From Chloroflexota bacterium (GTDB lineage Bacteria; Chloroflexota; Anaerolineae; Anaerolineales; Villigracilaceae): a DNA stretch of 64,000 nt. The notes beneath the pieces were generated by a model, which worked only from the letters and a program-made list of their open reading frames with translations, did not search any database and had not been told where the DNA came from. The stretch covers positions 1 to 64,000 of the forward strand of contig JACRLC010000058.1 of assembly GCA_016235425.1 (NCBI GenBank), read 5' to 3'. Made by a program: the position numbers and the translations under genes. Positions 15,834-24,367 of this stretch are shown here, piece after piece (position 1 is the stretch's first letter; each line of letters opens with the position of its first letter).

Positions 15834-17119
15834 GGTGTGGGGGTGGGAGTCTCTTCCGAAGAAACGTCGGGACTTTCCGTCGAAACGGAATCAGCCTCGG
15901 CCGGGGTCTGAAGCGGGATCGGCGTCTCCACCAGGTTTTGCTGGCAGCGGTTGATGATCTCGTTGGCGTTCTCCATGGCAAGTTCATCGGAAGGCACGCG
16001 CGACAACAAGGTCTGCGCGGTTTGCAAAGCCTCGCCGCAACGGTTCAGGCGCGCAAGCCCAAGGCCGTAGGTGAAATAATATTCGGCGATGCGCGGATTG
16101 TCCGGCGTCAAATTGATCGCGTCAACCTTGTGTCCGTCCTCCGTCAATCCACCGTTGACAACATAATCCAATTCGGTGACGGCTTCCGCCCAGTATAAAT
16201 TACGATAATTCATCACGCCGAGGTTGCCGCGCAGATTCGCATCGGCAGGGTTGTTCTGAACCGCCGTCTCGGCATATTGCAAAGCCTTGGAATACTCACC
16301 GACGGTCGCGTACGTGCGCGAGGTCAACAGGTAAGGCATGGGGTCTTCGGGATTGAGCGCAATGGCATCCGTGAATTCGCTGATCGCCTCATTGTAAATG
16401 CCAAGAAAACGGTAGTTGCGGCCAAGAGCAAGATGAAGATCTGCAATATTTCCATTGATGGCAACCGCTTGATCGTACATGCGGATCGCTTCTTCATAGT
16501 TGCCGGTGCTCTCATAGATATATGCGCGCGCTCGAAGGACATCCAGCGAATCGGGCGCAAGGTCCAAAGCAATCTTTGATTCTGCAATCGCTTTTTCAAC
16601 AGCATCCAACTGACCCACGCCGCTCAGGGATGAATCCATCAGGATCTCCGCATAGTAAGCATGAGCACGCGCATTCTGGTTATCGAGCTCAAGGGCCTGT
16701 CGGATGCTCTCGTCAGCTTTAAGATAATTGCCCTGAAAATCAAGCGCCCAGGCATGCACGGCATACGCCATGGAATTATTATTATTCAACAGGATGGCAT
16801 TCTCGGCGCTTTTCTGCGCGTCTTCGTATTTGCCCGCAAAAACCTGAACCCGCGCCAATTCCACGTAGATGGATGGCGTATCCGGGCTGGCGGCCAATGC
16901 CTGGTTGTACATGTCAATGGAAGCAAGCAATTTTCCCTGGTTGAATAATTGCTCCGCCTCCGTCACAAAAGATTCGGGCGAGCGCGTTACCGTGGGCGTT
17001 GGCACAAAGGGCGATGGCTGCGTGGGGATGATAAAGCGATCCACATACGCCCCGCCAAGCACCAGCAGGGAAAGCAGGGAGATGCGAAACCAGTTTGGCC
17101 GCTTCCGCCTGCGGTTCAT
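15830..17119 (-). CDS. Membrane-anchored TPR protein (paralogue)
   Basis: 429 residues from MNRRRKR at 17119 (AAGGAAG upstream; ATG 17146 also possible). Arg-rich N-terminus, one membrane helix (ISLLSLLVLGGAYVDRFI), Thr/Pro linker, then about nine TPR units with typical AYxxHAWALD, ARAHAYYAEILMD and ADLHLALGRNYRFLGIYNEA patterns, and a Thr/Pro-rich C-terminus. It has the same architecture as the next gene, to which it is coupled by an ATGA overlap. Tandem duplication is the simplest origin. Confidence 0.8.
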   Translation of the reverse strand: MNRRRKRPNWFRISLLSLLVLGGAYVDRFIIPTQPSPFVPTPTVTRSPESFVTEAEQLFNQGKLLASIDMYNQALAASPDTPSIYVELARVQVFAGKYEDAQKSAENAILLNNNNSMAYAVHAWALDFQGNYLKADESIRQALELDNQNARAHAYYAEILMDSSLSGVGQLDAVEKAIAESKIALDLAPDSLDVLRARAYIYESTGNYEEAIRMYDQAVAINGNIADLHLALGRNYRFLGIYNEAISEFTDAIALNPEDPMPYLLTSRTYATVGEYSKALQYAETAVQNNPADANLRGNLGVMNYRNLYWAEAVTELDYVVNGGLTEDGHKVDAINLTPDNPRIAEYYFTYGLGLARLNRCGEALQTAQTLLSRVPSDELAMENANEIINRCQQNLVETPIPLQTPAEADSVSTESPDVSSEETPTPTP

Positions 17120-17210
17120 ACTCCATTTACTTCCTTTTAGGTACATACAATCATATTACCATCCAGCGCAAATGGGCGTCAAGCGGGGTTCTAAGTCTTT
17201 CTTAATATGC

Positions 17211-17222
17211 TAAAATCCCACT
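17211..17222 (+). promoter_or_regulatory. -10 box for a leaderless trmD mRNA
   Basis: TAAAAT at 17211-17216 ends 6 nt before ATG 17223, and there is no Shine-Dalgarno. Confidence 0.5.
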
Positions 17223-17954
17223 ATGCAGTTCGAGGTCTTCACGCTCCTGCCCGAAGTATTCCCCTCCTATCTTGAAACCAGTATTCTCAAGCGCGCCATT
17301 GACCGGGGATTGATTGACGTGCGCGTCCACAACATTCGCGATTACACACACGACAAACACCACACGACCGACGACACACCCTACGGTGGAGGCGGCGGCA
17401 TGGTAATGAAGCCTGAACCCGTTTTCGAGGCCATCGCTTCCATTCTCGGACCGGGTAGCGGGGTCCCGGTCATTTTGCTGACTCCACAGGGACGCGTTTT
17501 CAACCAACGCGTGGCCGACGAATTATCCCGCCACGAAAAAATCGCGCTCATCTGTGGCCGTTACGAGGGCGTGGACGAACGCATCCGCGAACACCTCGTC
17601 ACCGACGAAATCTCGGTCGGCGATTTCGTGCTGACCGGCGGTGAACTCCCCGCGCTCATCGTGATAGACGCGGTCTCACGCCTCATCCCAGGCGTGCTCG
17701 GCGACCCCACCGGCGCCGAAGATGACTCCCACGCGATGGGCCTGTTGGAATATCCGCACTACACGCGCCCGCCGGAATTTCAGGGCTGGAAAGTACCGGA
17801 TGTTCTGCTCTCCGGCGATCACGGCAAAATCGAAAAATGGCGGCGCGAACAGGCCATACTCAGAACTTTACAGCGCAGGCCGGATTTATTGGAGACGGCT
17901 GAGTTAAGCGACAAAGAACGAAAATTCATTGAGGAAATAAAACGCAATTTGTAA
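17223..17954 (+). CDS. trmD: tRNA (guanine-N1)-methyltransferase
   Basis: 243 residues. Methylates G37 next to the anticodon of tRNAs reading CUN, CCN and CGG, preventing +1 frameshifting. SPOUT family: [24 protein letters not shown]-type N-terminal block (here [13 protein letters not shown] then PYGGGGGMV), the knot [12 protein letters not shown] and [16 protein letters not shown], and the C-terminal [15 protein letters not shown]. In most bacteria trmD lies with rpsP-rimM-rplS; here it is isolated and apparently leaderless. Confidence 0.96.
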   Translation: MQFEVFTLLPEVFPSYLETSILKRAIDRGLIDVRVHNIRDYTHDKHHTTDDTPYGGGGGMVMKPEPVFEAIASILGPGSGVPVILLTPQGRVFNQRVADELSRHEKIALICGRYEGVDERIREHLVTDEISVGDFVLTGGELPALIVIDAVSRLIPGVLGDPTGAEDDSHAMGLLEYPHYTRPPEFQGWKVPDVLLSGDHGKIEKWRREQAILRTLQRRPDLLETAELSDKERKFIEEIKRNL

Positions 17955-17967
17955 CTGATGTTACACA

Positions 17968-18022
17968 CCGTCCCGCAGGTTTTCCTATAAAACGCTGTTG
18001 GGTTATCACAACCTGCGGGACG
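17968..18022. repeat. Palindromic repeat, GTCCCG family (copy 1)
   Basis: 12-bp inverted arms GTCCCGCAGGTT / AACCTGCGGGAC around about 28 nt, followed by GTTCTGCG. A second member lies at 43793-43855. It may form a terminator-like hairpin after trmD. Confidence 0.75.
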
Positions 18023-18058
18023 TTCTGCGTACACGCATCATCAACCAAGGAGATACTC

Positions 18059-19351
18059 ATGGAATCGCGCTTCTCGTATGGTCGCATCTTTCTGCTCGGC
18101 TTTGGCTTCTTCGGCGTCAGTGTGATCTGGGGGACATACAACGCCTTCGTTCCCATCTTTTTGCAGGACAAATTCGGCCTCTCCCCGGTGTGGATCGGCT
18201 TCTTCATGACGCTCGATAACATCGCGGCCTTGTTCATTCAGCCGCCCGTCGGCGCGTGGTCTGACAAGATCCGCACAAAGATTGGCCGCCGCCTGCCGTT
18301 CATTCTCATCGGCGCGCCGATCTCTGCAGTGGCGTTCGGCCTCGTACCGGTCGCGGCCATTTTGCCCTTCTTCGTGGCCTGCACCAGCACCTTGATCTTG
18401 AGCATGGCGATCTGGCGCACGCCGGTGGTGGCGCTCATGCCGGACATTACACCGTCCGAGCACCGCTCCCCCGCCAACGGAATCATCAACTTCATGGGCG
18501 GCATTGGCACGATCATTGCCCTGCAAACCGGCGGCATGTTGTACAAGATCAGTCCCTCGTTCCCCTTCTGGCTCGGATCGGGGCTGGTTGTCCTCGCGGC
18601 CCTGATGGTGTTCTTCTTCATCAAAGAACCCGAAGTGATCGAAGAGACCGAAAAAGGACCCGGCATGATCAGCAGCTTGCGTGAAGTCTTCAATGACCCA
18701 AGCAAGAGCGCCATCAAATTGTTCCTCGCCATCTTCTTCTGGTTCCTCGGCTTCTCCGCGGTGGAAACCTTTTTCACACTCTACGCAAAAAATCATCTCG
18801 GCCTGAACGAAGGCGACGGCGCAACGCTGCTTTCAGTGCTTCCGCTCTTCTTCGTCATATTTGCCATTCCATCCGGCTGGATCGCAAAGCGCGTTGGCCG
18901 CCGCCCCACCATCTCGGCAGGTCTCATCATCCTGATCGTGGTGCTTACCCTGCTCTACATCACGCCCGCAGAGGCCTTGCTAACTGCCATTTCCCCGTTG
19001 CCCGTGGTTGGGATTCCACTGGTTGAGGGCGGCGCGCGCATGCTTACATTGGCCGGGGTATTCCTCATCCTCGGCGGCATCGGCTGGGCGCTGATCAACA
19101 TCAATTCCCTTCCGATGGTGGTGGATATGACCGAACCGGCGCGCATCGGCACGTACACCGGCCTGTATTATCTTTTCTCCACCCTCTCCGCCATCGTTGG
19201 GCCGAATCTCAATGGCTGGGCGGTGCAATTGACCGGCGGCAACTACAACATCATTACGTTGATCGCACCGTTATTCTTTGCACTCGCACTGATCACAATG
19301 TTGGGCGTAACGCGCGGCGAAGCCACGCAGGCAATAGGGGTTACAAATTAG
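18059..19351 (+). CDS. MFS transporter, SLC45 (sugar-proton symporter)-like
   Basis: 430 residues, 12 predicted membrane helices. The first cytoplasmic loop reads GAWSDKIRTKIGRRLPFI, the MFS G-x-x-x-D-R/K-x-G-R-R motif in the form seen in SLC45/sucrose-proton symporter-like proteins, and TM1 contains WGTYNAFVPIFLQDKFGLS, also typical. The second half repeats the signature as IAKRVGRRPTI. Substrate could be a disaccharide, but this is family inference only. AAGGAG lies 7 nt before the ATG. It is not part of an evident sugar operon. Confidence 0.83.
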   Translation: MESRFSYGRIFLLGFGFFGVSVIWGTYNAFVPIFLQDKFGLSPVWIGFFMTLDNIAALFIQPPVGAWSDKIRTKIGRRLPFILIGAPISAVAFGLVPVAAILPFFVACTSTLILSMAIWRTPVVALMPDITPSEHRSPANGIINFMGGIGTIIALQTGGMLYKISPSFPFWLGSGLVVLAALMVFFFIKEPEVIEETEKGPGMISSLREVFNDPSKSAIKLFLAIFFWFLGFSAVETFFTLYAKNHLGLNEGDGATLLSVLPLFFVIFAIPSGWIAKRVGRRPTISAGLIILIVVLTLLYITPAEALLTAISPLPVVGIPLVEGGARMLTLAGVFLILGGIGWALININSLPMVVDMTEPARIGTYTGLYYLFSTLSAIVGPNLNGWAVQLTGGNYNIITLIAPLFFALALITMLGVTRGEATQAIGVTN

Positions 19352-19394
19352 GAACTTAGAAGTTGCATCCTTGTTTTTTGTACAAGAATTTTTG

Positions 19395-19464
19395 AACCGC
19401 GAAGCACGCAAAGACCGCTAAGAAAAACCTTTAAAACCTTCGCGCTCTTAGCGGGCTTTGCGGT
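19395..19464. repeat. Imperfect inverted repeat of the 'ACCGC(A/G)AAG' type
   Basis: Arms ACCGCGAAGCACGCAAAG-ACCGCTAAGA and TCTTAGCGG-CTTTGCGGT flank an AT-rich loop. It resembles degenerate dispersed palindromes elsewhere in the window. Confidence 0.6.
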
Positions 19465-19499
19465 AAAACTTTTCCGGCTTGTCCGGGTTAGGAATTACG

Positions 19500-20519
19500 T
19501 TGAAGAGCCGCTTTTTCTTCGTGCTTTTGGTGATTGCGTTGTCAGGTCTTTCAGCCTGCTCGCAATCACCTAATTGTTTTCGTGAGGATGTTTTTTGCGC
19601 GGGCGTGGTGACGAATACGGCTGGGATTCGGGATCATGGCTTGAATCAAAACACGTGGGAGGGCTTGGAGCAAGCGCGCGACGAAGGACTCGCCGATCGC
19701 GTCGCATTCATCGAATCAGTTGACGCGCGCGACTATGCCAAGAATATCGATGTGTTCGCGCAAAGCGGCTATGATGTGATCGTCACCATCGGCCCCGCCT
19801 TGGACAATGAAACGCTTCGGGCCTCGGACCTGTACCCTGATTCCGTTTTTATTGGCATGGATCAGCCCCAAAAGGAGACACGTCCCAACCTGCTCGTCGT
19901 CACGTTCCCCGAGGACCAAATGGGATTTTGGGCCGGGGCGCTCGCGGCTCGCATCACCGAAACAGGCACAGTCGGCGCGGTGTGCGAGACATCGAGCATC
20001 GACGCGATGTGGCGTTATTGCGAGGGTTTTCGCAAGGGCGCGGTTTACACGGACGAGGATGTGAACGCCCTCGTCGTTTATCGCAGCGATGAGAGCAGTG
20101 AAAAACTGTTCGTTGACTCGGAGTGGGGACATGCCTCTGCAATGGATTTGATCCGGCGCGGCGCGGATGTGATTTTCGCCGCAGGCGGAGGCACGGGCCA
20201 GGGCGCGTTGATCGCGGCGGCTGAGGCGGGAGTCACTGCCATCGGCGCGGAGCAGGACCAGGCGCAGGTTTTAACGGAGGCGCAACCGGCGGTGATCACG
20301 TCCGTTTATCGGCGGGCAGACCTCGAGGTCCGTAAATGGATGCGCTTGATCGGGGAAGGAAATGCCGTTGAGACGGAGTCGATTGGGACGTTTGGTTATG
20401 CCGCGTATCGGGAAGTCAAAATCCCAATACCGAATTCCATCAAAACGGAAATGGATCAATTGTTAGCCGGCCTTGGTACAGGCGCGTTGGAGACCGGCGT
20501 ACCACTCCACGCGCCTTGA
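19500..20519 (+). CDS. BMP-family basic membrane lipoprotein (substrate-binding), paralogue 1
   Basis: 339 residues. Signal peptide with lipobox LSGLSAC, then a periplasmic-binding fold of the BMP/Med family (PnrA-like nucleoside receptors): VVTNTAGIRDHGLNQNTWEGLEQA, DYAKNIDVFAQSGYDVIVTIG, the EDQMGFWAGALAARI block, and AAGGGTGQGALIAAAEAGVTAIGAEQD. TTG 19500 with TAGGAA upstream was chosen because it gives a standard signal peptide. It is close to the next lipoprotein but diverged (for example AAGGGTG instead of GCGGITG). Both probably feed the downstream ABC permeases. Confidence 0.85.
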   Translation: MKSRFFFVLLVIALSGLSACSQSPNCFREDVFCAGVVTNTAGIRDHGLNQNTWEGLEQARDEGLADRVAFIESVDARDYAKNIDVFAQSGYDVIVTIGPALDNETLRASDLYPDSVFIGMDQPQKETRPNLLVVTFPEDQMGFWAGALAARITETGTVGAVCETSSIDAMWRYCEGFRKGAVYTDEDVNALVVYRSDESSEKLFVDSEWGHASAMDLIRRGADVIFAAGGGTGQGALIAAAEAGVTAIGAEQDQAQVLTEAQPAVITSVYRRADLEVRKWMRLIGEGNAVETESIGTFGYAAYREVKIPIPNSIKTEMDQLLAGLGTGALETGVPLHAP

Positions 20520-20916
20520 TTTTGTTCACTGGTGATTACCCACATCTTTTACGCCCGCCAATTTCAGAGAAAAAAAGCAAAACCTCAGCCGCGGATTTCA
20601 CGAATTTTCGCGAATTGGTTTTAAAAATCCGTGTGAATTAGCGAAATTCACGAATTTTCGCGAATTGGTTTTAAAAATCCGTGTGAATTAGCGAAATTCG
20701 CGGCAGAATGCTCTGGCTTTGAGGCTTTGAATGTCGGATACGGACTTGTGGGTAATCACCAATTTGTTCAGGCTTGCACAATGAACAGGGAGGATTTATA
20801 CTTGATTATGTTGTGGTTTTTGTAATGGAAAGGAGGCGAACGCCTGAAATACAAATGATCAATCCCCTTTTCAAAACAAACCTAATCTTAATCTTCGAAT
20901 GAGGAGAAGAAACAAA
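20520..20916. other. Gene-free spacer with a duplicated repeat
   Basis: 397 bp without a supported gene. It contains the duplicated 61-bp unit described separately and, near 20890, the leader of the next gene. No RNA gene or riboswitch was recognised. Confidence 0.6.
20584..20704. repeat. Tandem duplication of a ~61-bp AT-rich unit
   Basis: Two nearly identical copies of a unit containing CACGAATTTTCGCGAA and ATCCGTGTGAATTAGCGAAA, each carrying internal inverted repeats (TTCGCGAA). Related degenerate pieces occur at 29801-29860 and 61925-62110. Confidence 0.85.
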
Positions 20917-21960
20917 ATGAAGAAGCTGTATCTCGTTTTGGCCGCGTTGATCATCGCTTCGATGGTTCTCTCGGCTTGCGGCACGGCGCCGTCTGCTGAA
21001 GACTGCGCTTCGCCCGATGTCTTCTGTGTTGGCCTCGTGACCGACGTTGGCAAGATCAACGACAAGTCCTTCAACCAGTCCGCCTGGGAAGGCGTGCAGA
21101 AGGCCCAGACTGATGGCGTGGCCGATGTGGTTCAATACATTGAGACCACCGATGCCAAGGATTATGCCAAGAACATCGCGCAGTTCGGCGATGCTGGTTA
21201 CGATGCGATCGTGACCGTGGGCTTCGCGCTCGGTGAAGCCACTGTGGCCGCCGCCGCGACCTACCCCGATATTCATTTCATTGGTGTGGATCAGTTCCAG
21301 GCCGAAACGACTGAAGGCGTCTCCGGCTTGAACTTCCCTGAAGATAACGCTGGCTTCCTCGTGGGCGCACTTGCGGCGATGATGTCTGAAAGCCACAAGA
21401 TCGGCGCCGTCTGCGGTACCGATGTGGTTCCTCCCGTCTGGCGCTTTGGTGAAGGCTACAAGGCCGGCGCGGCATATGCCGATGCCCAGAACGGCACAAC
21501 CACCGAAGTGTTCGTTGTGTATCACAGCGATGTGGGCTTCGACAAGACCTTTACCGACCCCGAATGGGGCGCGCAGACCGCCAAGTCCATGATGGACCAG
21601 GGCGCGGATGCGATCTTCGGTTGCGGCGGCATCACCGGTAACGGCGCCATCACAGCCGCGGCCCAGGCTGGCGCTTATGCCATTGGCGTGGACACCGACC
21701 AGTACCTGACCCTGCCCGAAGCGGCTCCCCGCATGCTCTCCAGCGCGATGAAACTCATCACCCCGGGCGTTGCGAAACTGATCGCCGCGGTCAAGGATGG
21801 CACGATCGAGAGCGGCAACGTGTTTGGCGATGCCGGTTACGCTCCGTTCCACGATCTTGAAGCCTCGGTTCCCGCTGAAGTCAAGACTGCGATGGAAACG
21901 ATCAACACCGGCCTGCTCGACGGCTCGATCAAGACTGACGTTCCCCCAGTAAAGCCGTAA
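20917..21960 (+). CDS. BMP-family basic membrane lipoprotein (substrate-binding), paralogue 2
   Basis: 347 residues. Signal peptide with lipobox MVLSAC, then the BMP fold: VGLVTDVGKINDKSFNQSAWEGV, DYAKNIAQFGDAGYDAIVTVG, FPEDNAGFLVGALAAMMSE, and CGGITGNGAITAAAQAGAYAIGVD. In PnrA/Med-like proteins these loops surround a purine nucleoside. ATG 20917 lies after GAGGAGAAG. A strong terminator separates it from the permeases, so the abundant binding protein is probably transcribed on its own, as is common for ABC systems. Confidence 0.9.
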   Translation: MKKLYLVLAALIIASMVLSACGTAPSAEDCASPDVFCVGLVTDVGKINDKSFNQSAWEGVQKAQTDGVADVVQYIETTDAKDYAKNIAQFGDAGYDAIVTVGFALGEATVAAAATYPDIHFIGVDQFQAETTEGVSGLNFPEDNAGFLVGALAAMMSESHKIGAVCGTDVVPPVWRFGEGYKAGAAYADAQNGTTTEVFVVYHSDVGFDKTFTDPEWGAQTAKSMMDQGADAIFGCGGITGNGAITAAAQAGAYAIGVDTDQYLTLPEAAPRMLSSAMKLITPGVAKLIAAVKDGTIESGNVFGDAGYAPFHDLEASVPAEVKTAMETINTGLLDGSIKTDVPPVKP

Positions 21961-21981
21961 GTTTCCGTTTCGTTTAGATGA

Positions 21982-22016
21982 AAGGGAAGGAGGTACACGC
22001 CTCCTTCCCTTTTTTA
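21982..22016 (+). terminator. Rho-independent terminator after the BMP gene
   Basis: 12-bp stem AAGGGAAGGAGG / CCTCCTTCCCTT, loop TACACG, followed by a T-run. Confidence 0.93.
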
Positions 22017-22108
22017 TTGGTATGTTTGTTTTGAGGGTGGAAAGGGAAATAATTGTCAGACCTTTGATATAATTGCCCTACAATTCACAAGTTCCACTGG
22101 AGCGAAGG

Positions 22109-23236
22109 ATGCAAGCAGAAAAGCAATCTAGTTCGCTGGCTAGGCAAATCCTGAAATCTGCCACGGAATCGAGTTTGATCCCATTCCTGGCGATTCTGAC
22201 CGCAGTAATCGTGGGCGGCATTATTATCAGCATTGTCGGCGGAAATCCATTTCAAGCTTATAGAGGGTTGATCGAAGGATCATTAGGCTCCCAAAAGGCA
22301 TTGAGCGAGACTGCCGTATGGGCGACTCCTTATATTTTTGCGGGGCTGGCTGTTGCACTTGCATTTAAAGGAGGCCTTTTTAATATCGGCGCGGAGGGAC
22401 AGTTGGCCCTCGGCGCCGTTTTTTCATCCCTGATCGGTTATGCTTTGCCCGGCTGGCTCGGCTTTGACCTGCCCACCATCATCCACCTGCCGCTGGCGAT
22501 CATCGTGGGGATGATCGCGGGCGGAATATGGGCGGGCGTCGTCGGCGCGTTAAAAGCATACACAGGCGGCCACGAGGTTATCAACACGATCATGATGAAC
22601 TACATAGCCCTTAACACAACCTCGTTTTTGCTTAACGGCATCATGAAGGATAAAAGCCCAACCAATGTGATCGCGCGCACACCGATGATCGCTGACAGCG
22701 CACGCATTCCAACAATTTTCGAAGGCTTGCGCGTCCACTGGGGATTTCTTCTGGCCCTGCTGGTGGCATTTTTTATCTGGTGGTTATTGACCAAGACCAC
22801 GCTCGGTTTCGAGATCCGCACAGTCGGGTTGAACCCGGATGCCGCAAAATACGCGGGCATCAATGTGAAGCGCACAATTACGCTTACCATGGTGTTCTCA
22901 GGCATGCTGGCCGGGCTGGCAGGCGCAATTGAAGTAACCGGCCTGAATTTTCGTCATGAACTTGGATTCTCGATTGGCTATGGTTTCGATGCGATTGCCA
23001 TTGCCCTGCTTGGAAAATCCCACCCGCTTGGCGTCGTGCTGGCGGCCATTCTTTTCGCGGCCATGCGCAACGGCGCGACGCGAATGCAATTCATCACCCA
23101 GCTGCCGGTGGACTTGATTTCTATGTTACAGGCTTTCATCCTGCTCTTCGTCGCGGCGGATGCGATTGTGCGTTACATATACCGCGTCAAGTCCAAGGGC
23201 GAACGCGTGGTTCTTACGCGCGGCTGGGGAGGCTAG
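22109..23236 (+). CDS. ABC transporter permease, nucleoside/BMP type (1)
   Basis: 375 residues, 8-10 membrane helices of the BPD_transp_2 (branched-chain amino acid/sugar/nucleoside) permease family. Recognisable: PYIFAGLAVALAFKGGLFNIGAEGQL, HEVINTIMMNYIAL and the EAA-like loop GLNPDAAKYAGINVKRTI. Start 22109 has GGAG 9 nt upstream; a TATAAT at 22068-22073 suggests its own promoter. Separated by 9 bp from the second permease, with which it should form the membrane channel. Confidence 0.9.
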   Translation: MQAEKQSSSLARQILKSATESSLIPFLAILTAVIVGGIIISIVGGNPFQAYRGLIEGSLGSQKALSETAVWATPYIFAGLAVALAFKGGLFNIGAEGQLALGAVFSSLIGYALPGWLGFDLPTIIHLPLAIIVGMIAGGIWAGVVGALKAYTGGHEVINTIMMNYIALNTTSFLLNGIMKDKSPTNVIARTPMIADSARIPTIFEGLRVHWGFLLALLVAFFIWWLLTKTTLGFEIRTVGLNPDAAKYAGINVKRTITLTMVFSGMLAGLAGAIEVTGLNFRHELGFSIGYGFDAIAIALLGKSHPLGVVLAAILFAAMRNGATRMQFITQLPVDLISMLQAFILLFVAADAIVRYIYRVKSKGERVVLTRGWGG

Positions 23237-23245
23237 GAGATCAAC

Positions 23246-24358
23246 ATGGATTGGAAACGTTTCAGTTTCATCGCCCTCGTCATTATCGTTCTCTTCGGCG
23301 CGGTGGTAATGGTTGGGCAATCGCAACAGCGCCCCATTCTGATCATTACCAGCATGCTCGCAACAACCATTGCGGTCGCAACACCTCTCACGCTCGGCGC
23401 GCTTTCCGGCGTGTTCTGCGAACGTTCGGGCGTCGTCAACATCGGCATCGAAGGTATGATGCTCTCGGCCGCATTCTTCGGCTGGCTGGCGGCCATTTAC
23501 ATGTTCCACGTTTTCGGCTTTCCGATTGGCATCAGTATTACTGTCGGCGCGCTGTTCGCGGTCATCACCGGCGGTTTGATGGGCTTACTGCTGGCCGTTC
23601 TTTCGATCACCTTCAATGTGGACCAGATCATCGGCGGCACGGTCATCAACATCCTCGCCGTCGGCCTGACAGGCTTTTTGAATCGCCAGTTATTTTTCGG
23701 CAAGGGAAGCGTGTTTGGCGGCCAGGTTCCCAACTCCCCCGGTGTACTGCCCACCATCCACATCCCCATCAGGGAAATATTCGCACCGCTGTGCAGTGAC
23801 TCCATCATTTGCATCGAGAACATCCGGGCCATCAACCGCGTATTCGACCAGAAACCGATCGCGATGGGCGCGGTCCTGTTGGTGTTCATTGCCCACTTCA
23901 TCCTTTTCAAGACCCGCTGGGGCTTACGCACCCGCTCTGTCGGCGAACACCCAAAAGCCGCGGATACGGTTGGCATCAACGTGTTCAAGATGCGCTATGC
24001 CAACGTCATCATCGGCGGATGTCTCGCCGGGCTGGCTGGGGCTTACTTCACGATTGAATCGGTGCCATCCTTTGAACCCTTGTTGACGAACGGACGCGGC
24101 TTCATCTCACTCGCCGCCATGATCTTCGGCAACTGGACGCCCATCGGAGCCTGGGCCGCGGCGCTCGTCTTCGGGGCATCGCAGGCCCTGCAGATCAACA
24201 TGCAACTGTTCCGTGAATCCATTCCGCCGCAATGGGCCTTTCTGCAACAATCCTATGTGGTGGGGCTTGCGCCGTACATCCTCACCATGCTGATCCTGAC
24301 CGGCATCATCGGCAAGACCACCCCGCCCGCCGCAGACGGCGTTCCATACGAAAAATAA
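23246..24358 (+). CDS. ABC transporter permease, nucleoside/BMP type (2)
   Basis: 370 residues, BPD_transp_2 permease. TPLTLGALSGVFCERSGVVNIGIEGMML matches the start of the family, and RSVGEHPKAADTVGINVFKMRYANV is the EAA-like coupling loop that contacts the ATPase. About 9 membrane helices. AGGAG precedes the ATG. A variable extracellular loop at residues about 160-205 contains two cysteines (LCSDSIIC). Partner of the preceding permease. Confidence 0.9.
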   Translation: MDWKRFSFIALVIIVLFGAVVMVGQSQQRPILIITSMLATTIAVATPLTLGALSGVFCERSGVVNIGIEGMMLSAAFFGWLAAIYMFHVFGFPIGISITVGALFAVITGGLMGLLLAVLSITFNVDQIIGGTVINILAVGLTGFLNRQLFFGKGSVFGGQVPNSPGVLPTIHIPIREIFAPLCSDSIICIENIRAINRVFDQKPIAMGAVLLVFIAHFILFKTRWGLRTRSVGEHPKAADTVGINVFKMRYANVIIGGCLAGLAGAYFTIESVPSFEPLLTNGRGFISLAAMIFGNWTPIGAWAAALVFGASQALQINMQLFRESIPPQWAFLQQSYVVGLAPYILTMLILTGIIGKTTPPAADGVPYEK

Positions 24359-24367
24359 GAGGCCGCC

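Noticed and set aside
18041-18796. 251-codon minus-strand ORF inside the MFS gene
   Set aside because: Highly charged antisense translation of membrane helices; not a protein.
20584-20704. Possible attachment site or CRISPR pair
   Set aside because: Simple tandem duplication with internal palindromes, no integrase, no spacer.
20806-21852. 348-codon minus-strand ORF opposite the BMP gene
   Set aside because: Shadow of a conserved lipoprotein gene; low-complexity Gly/His-rich translation.
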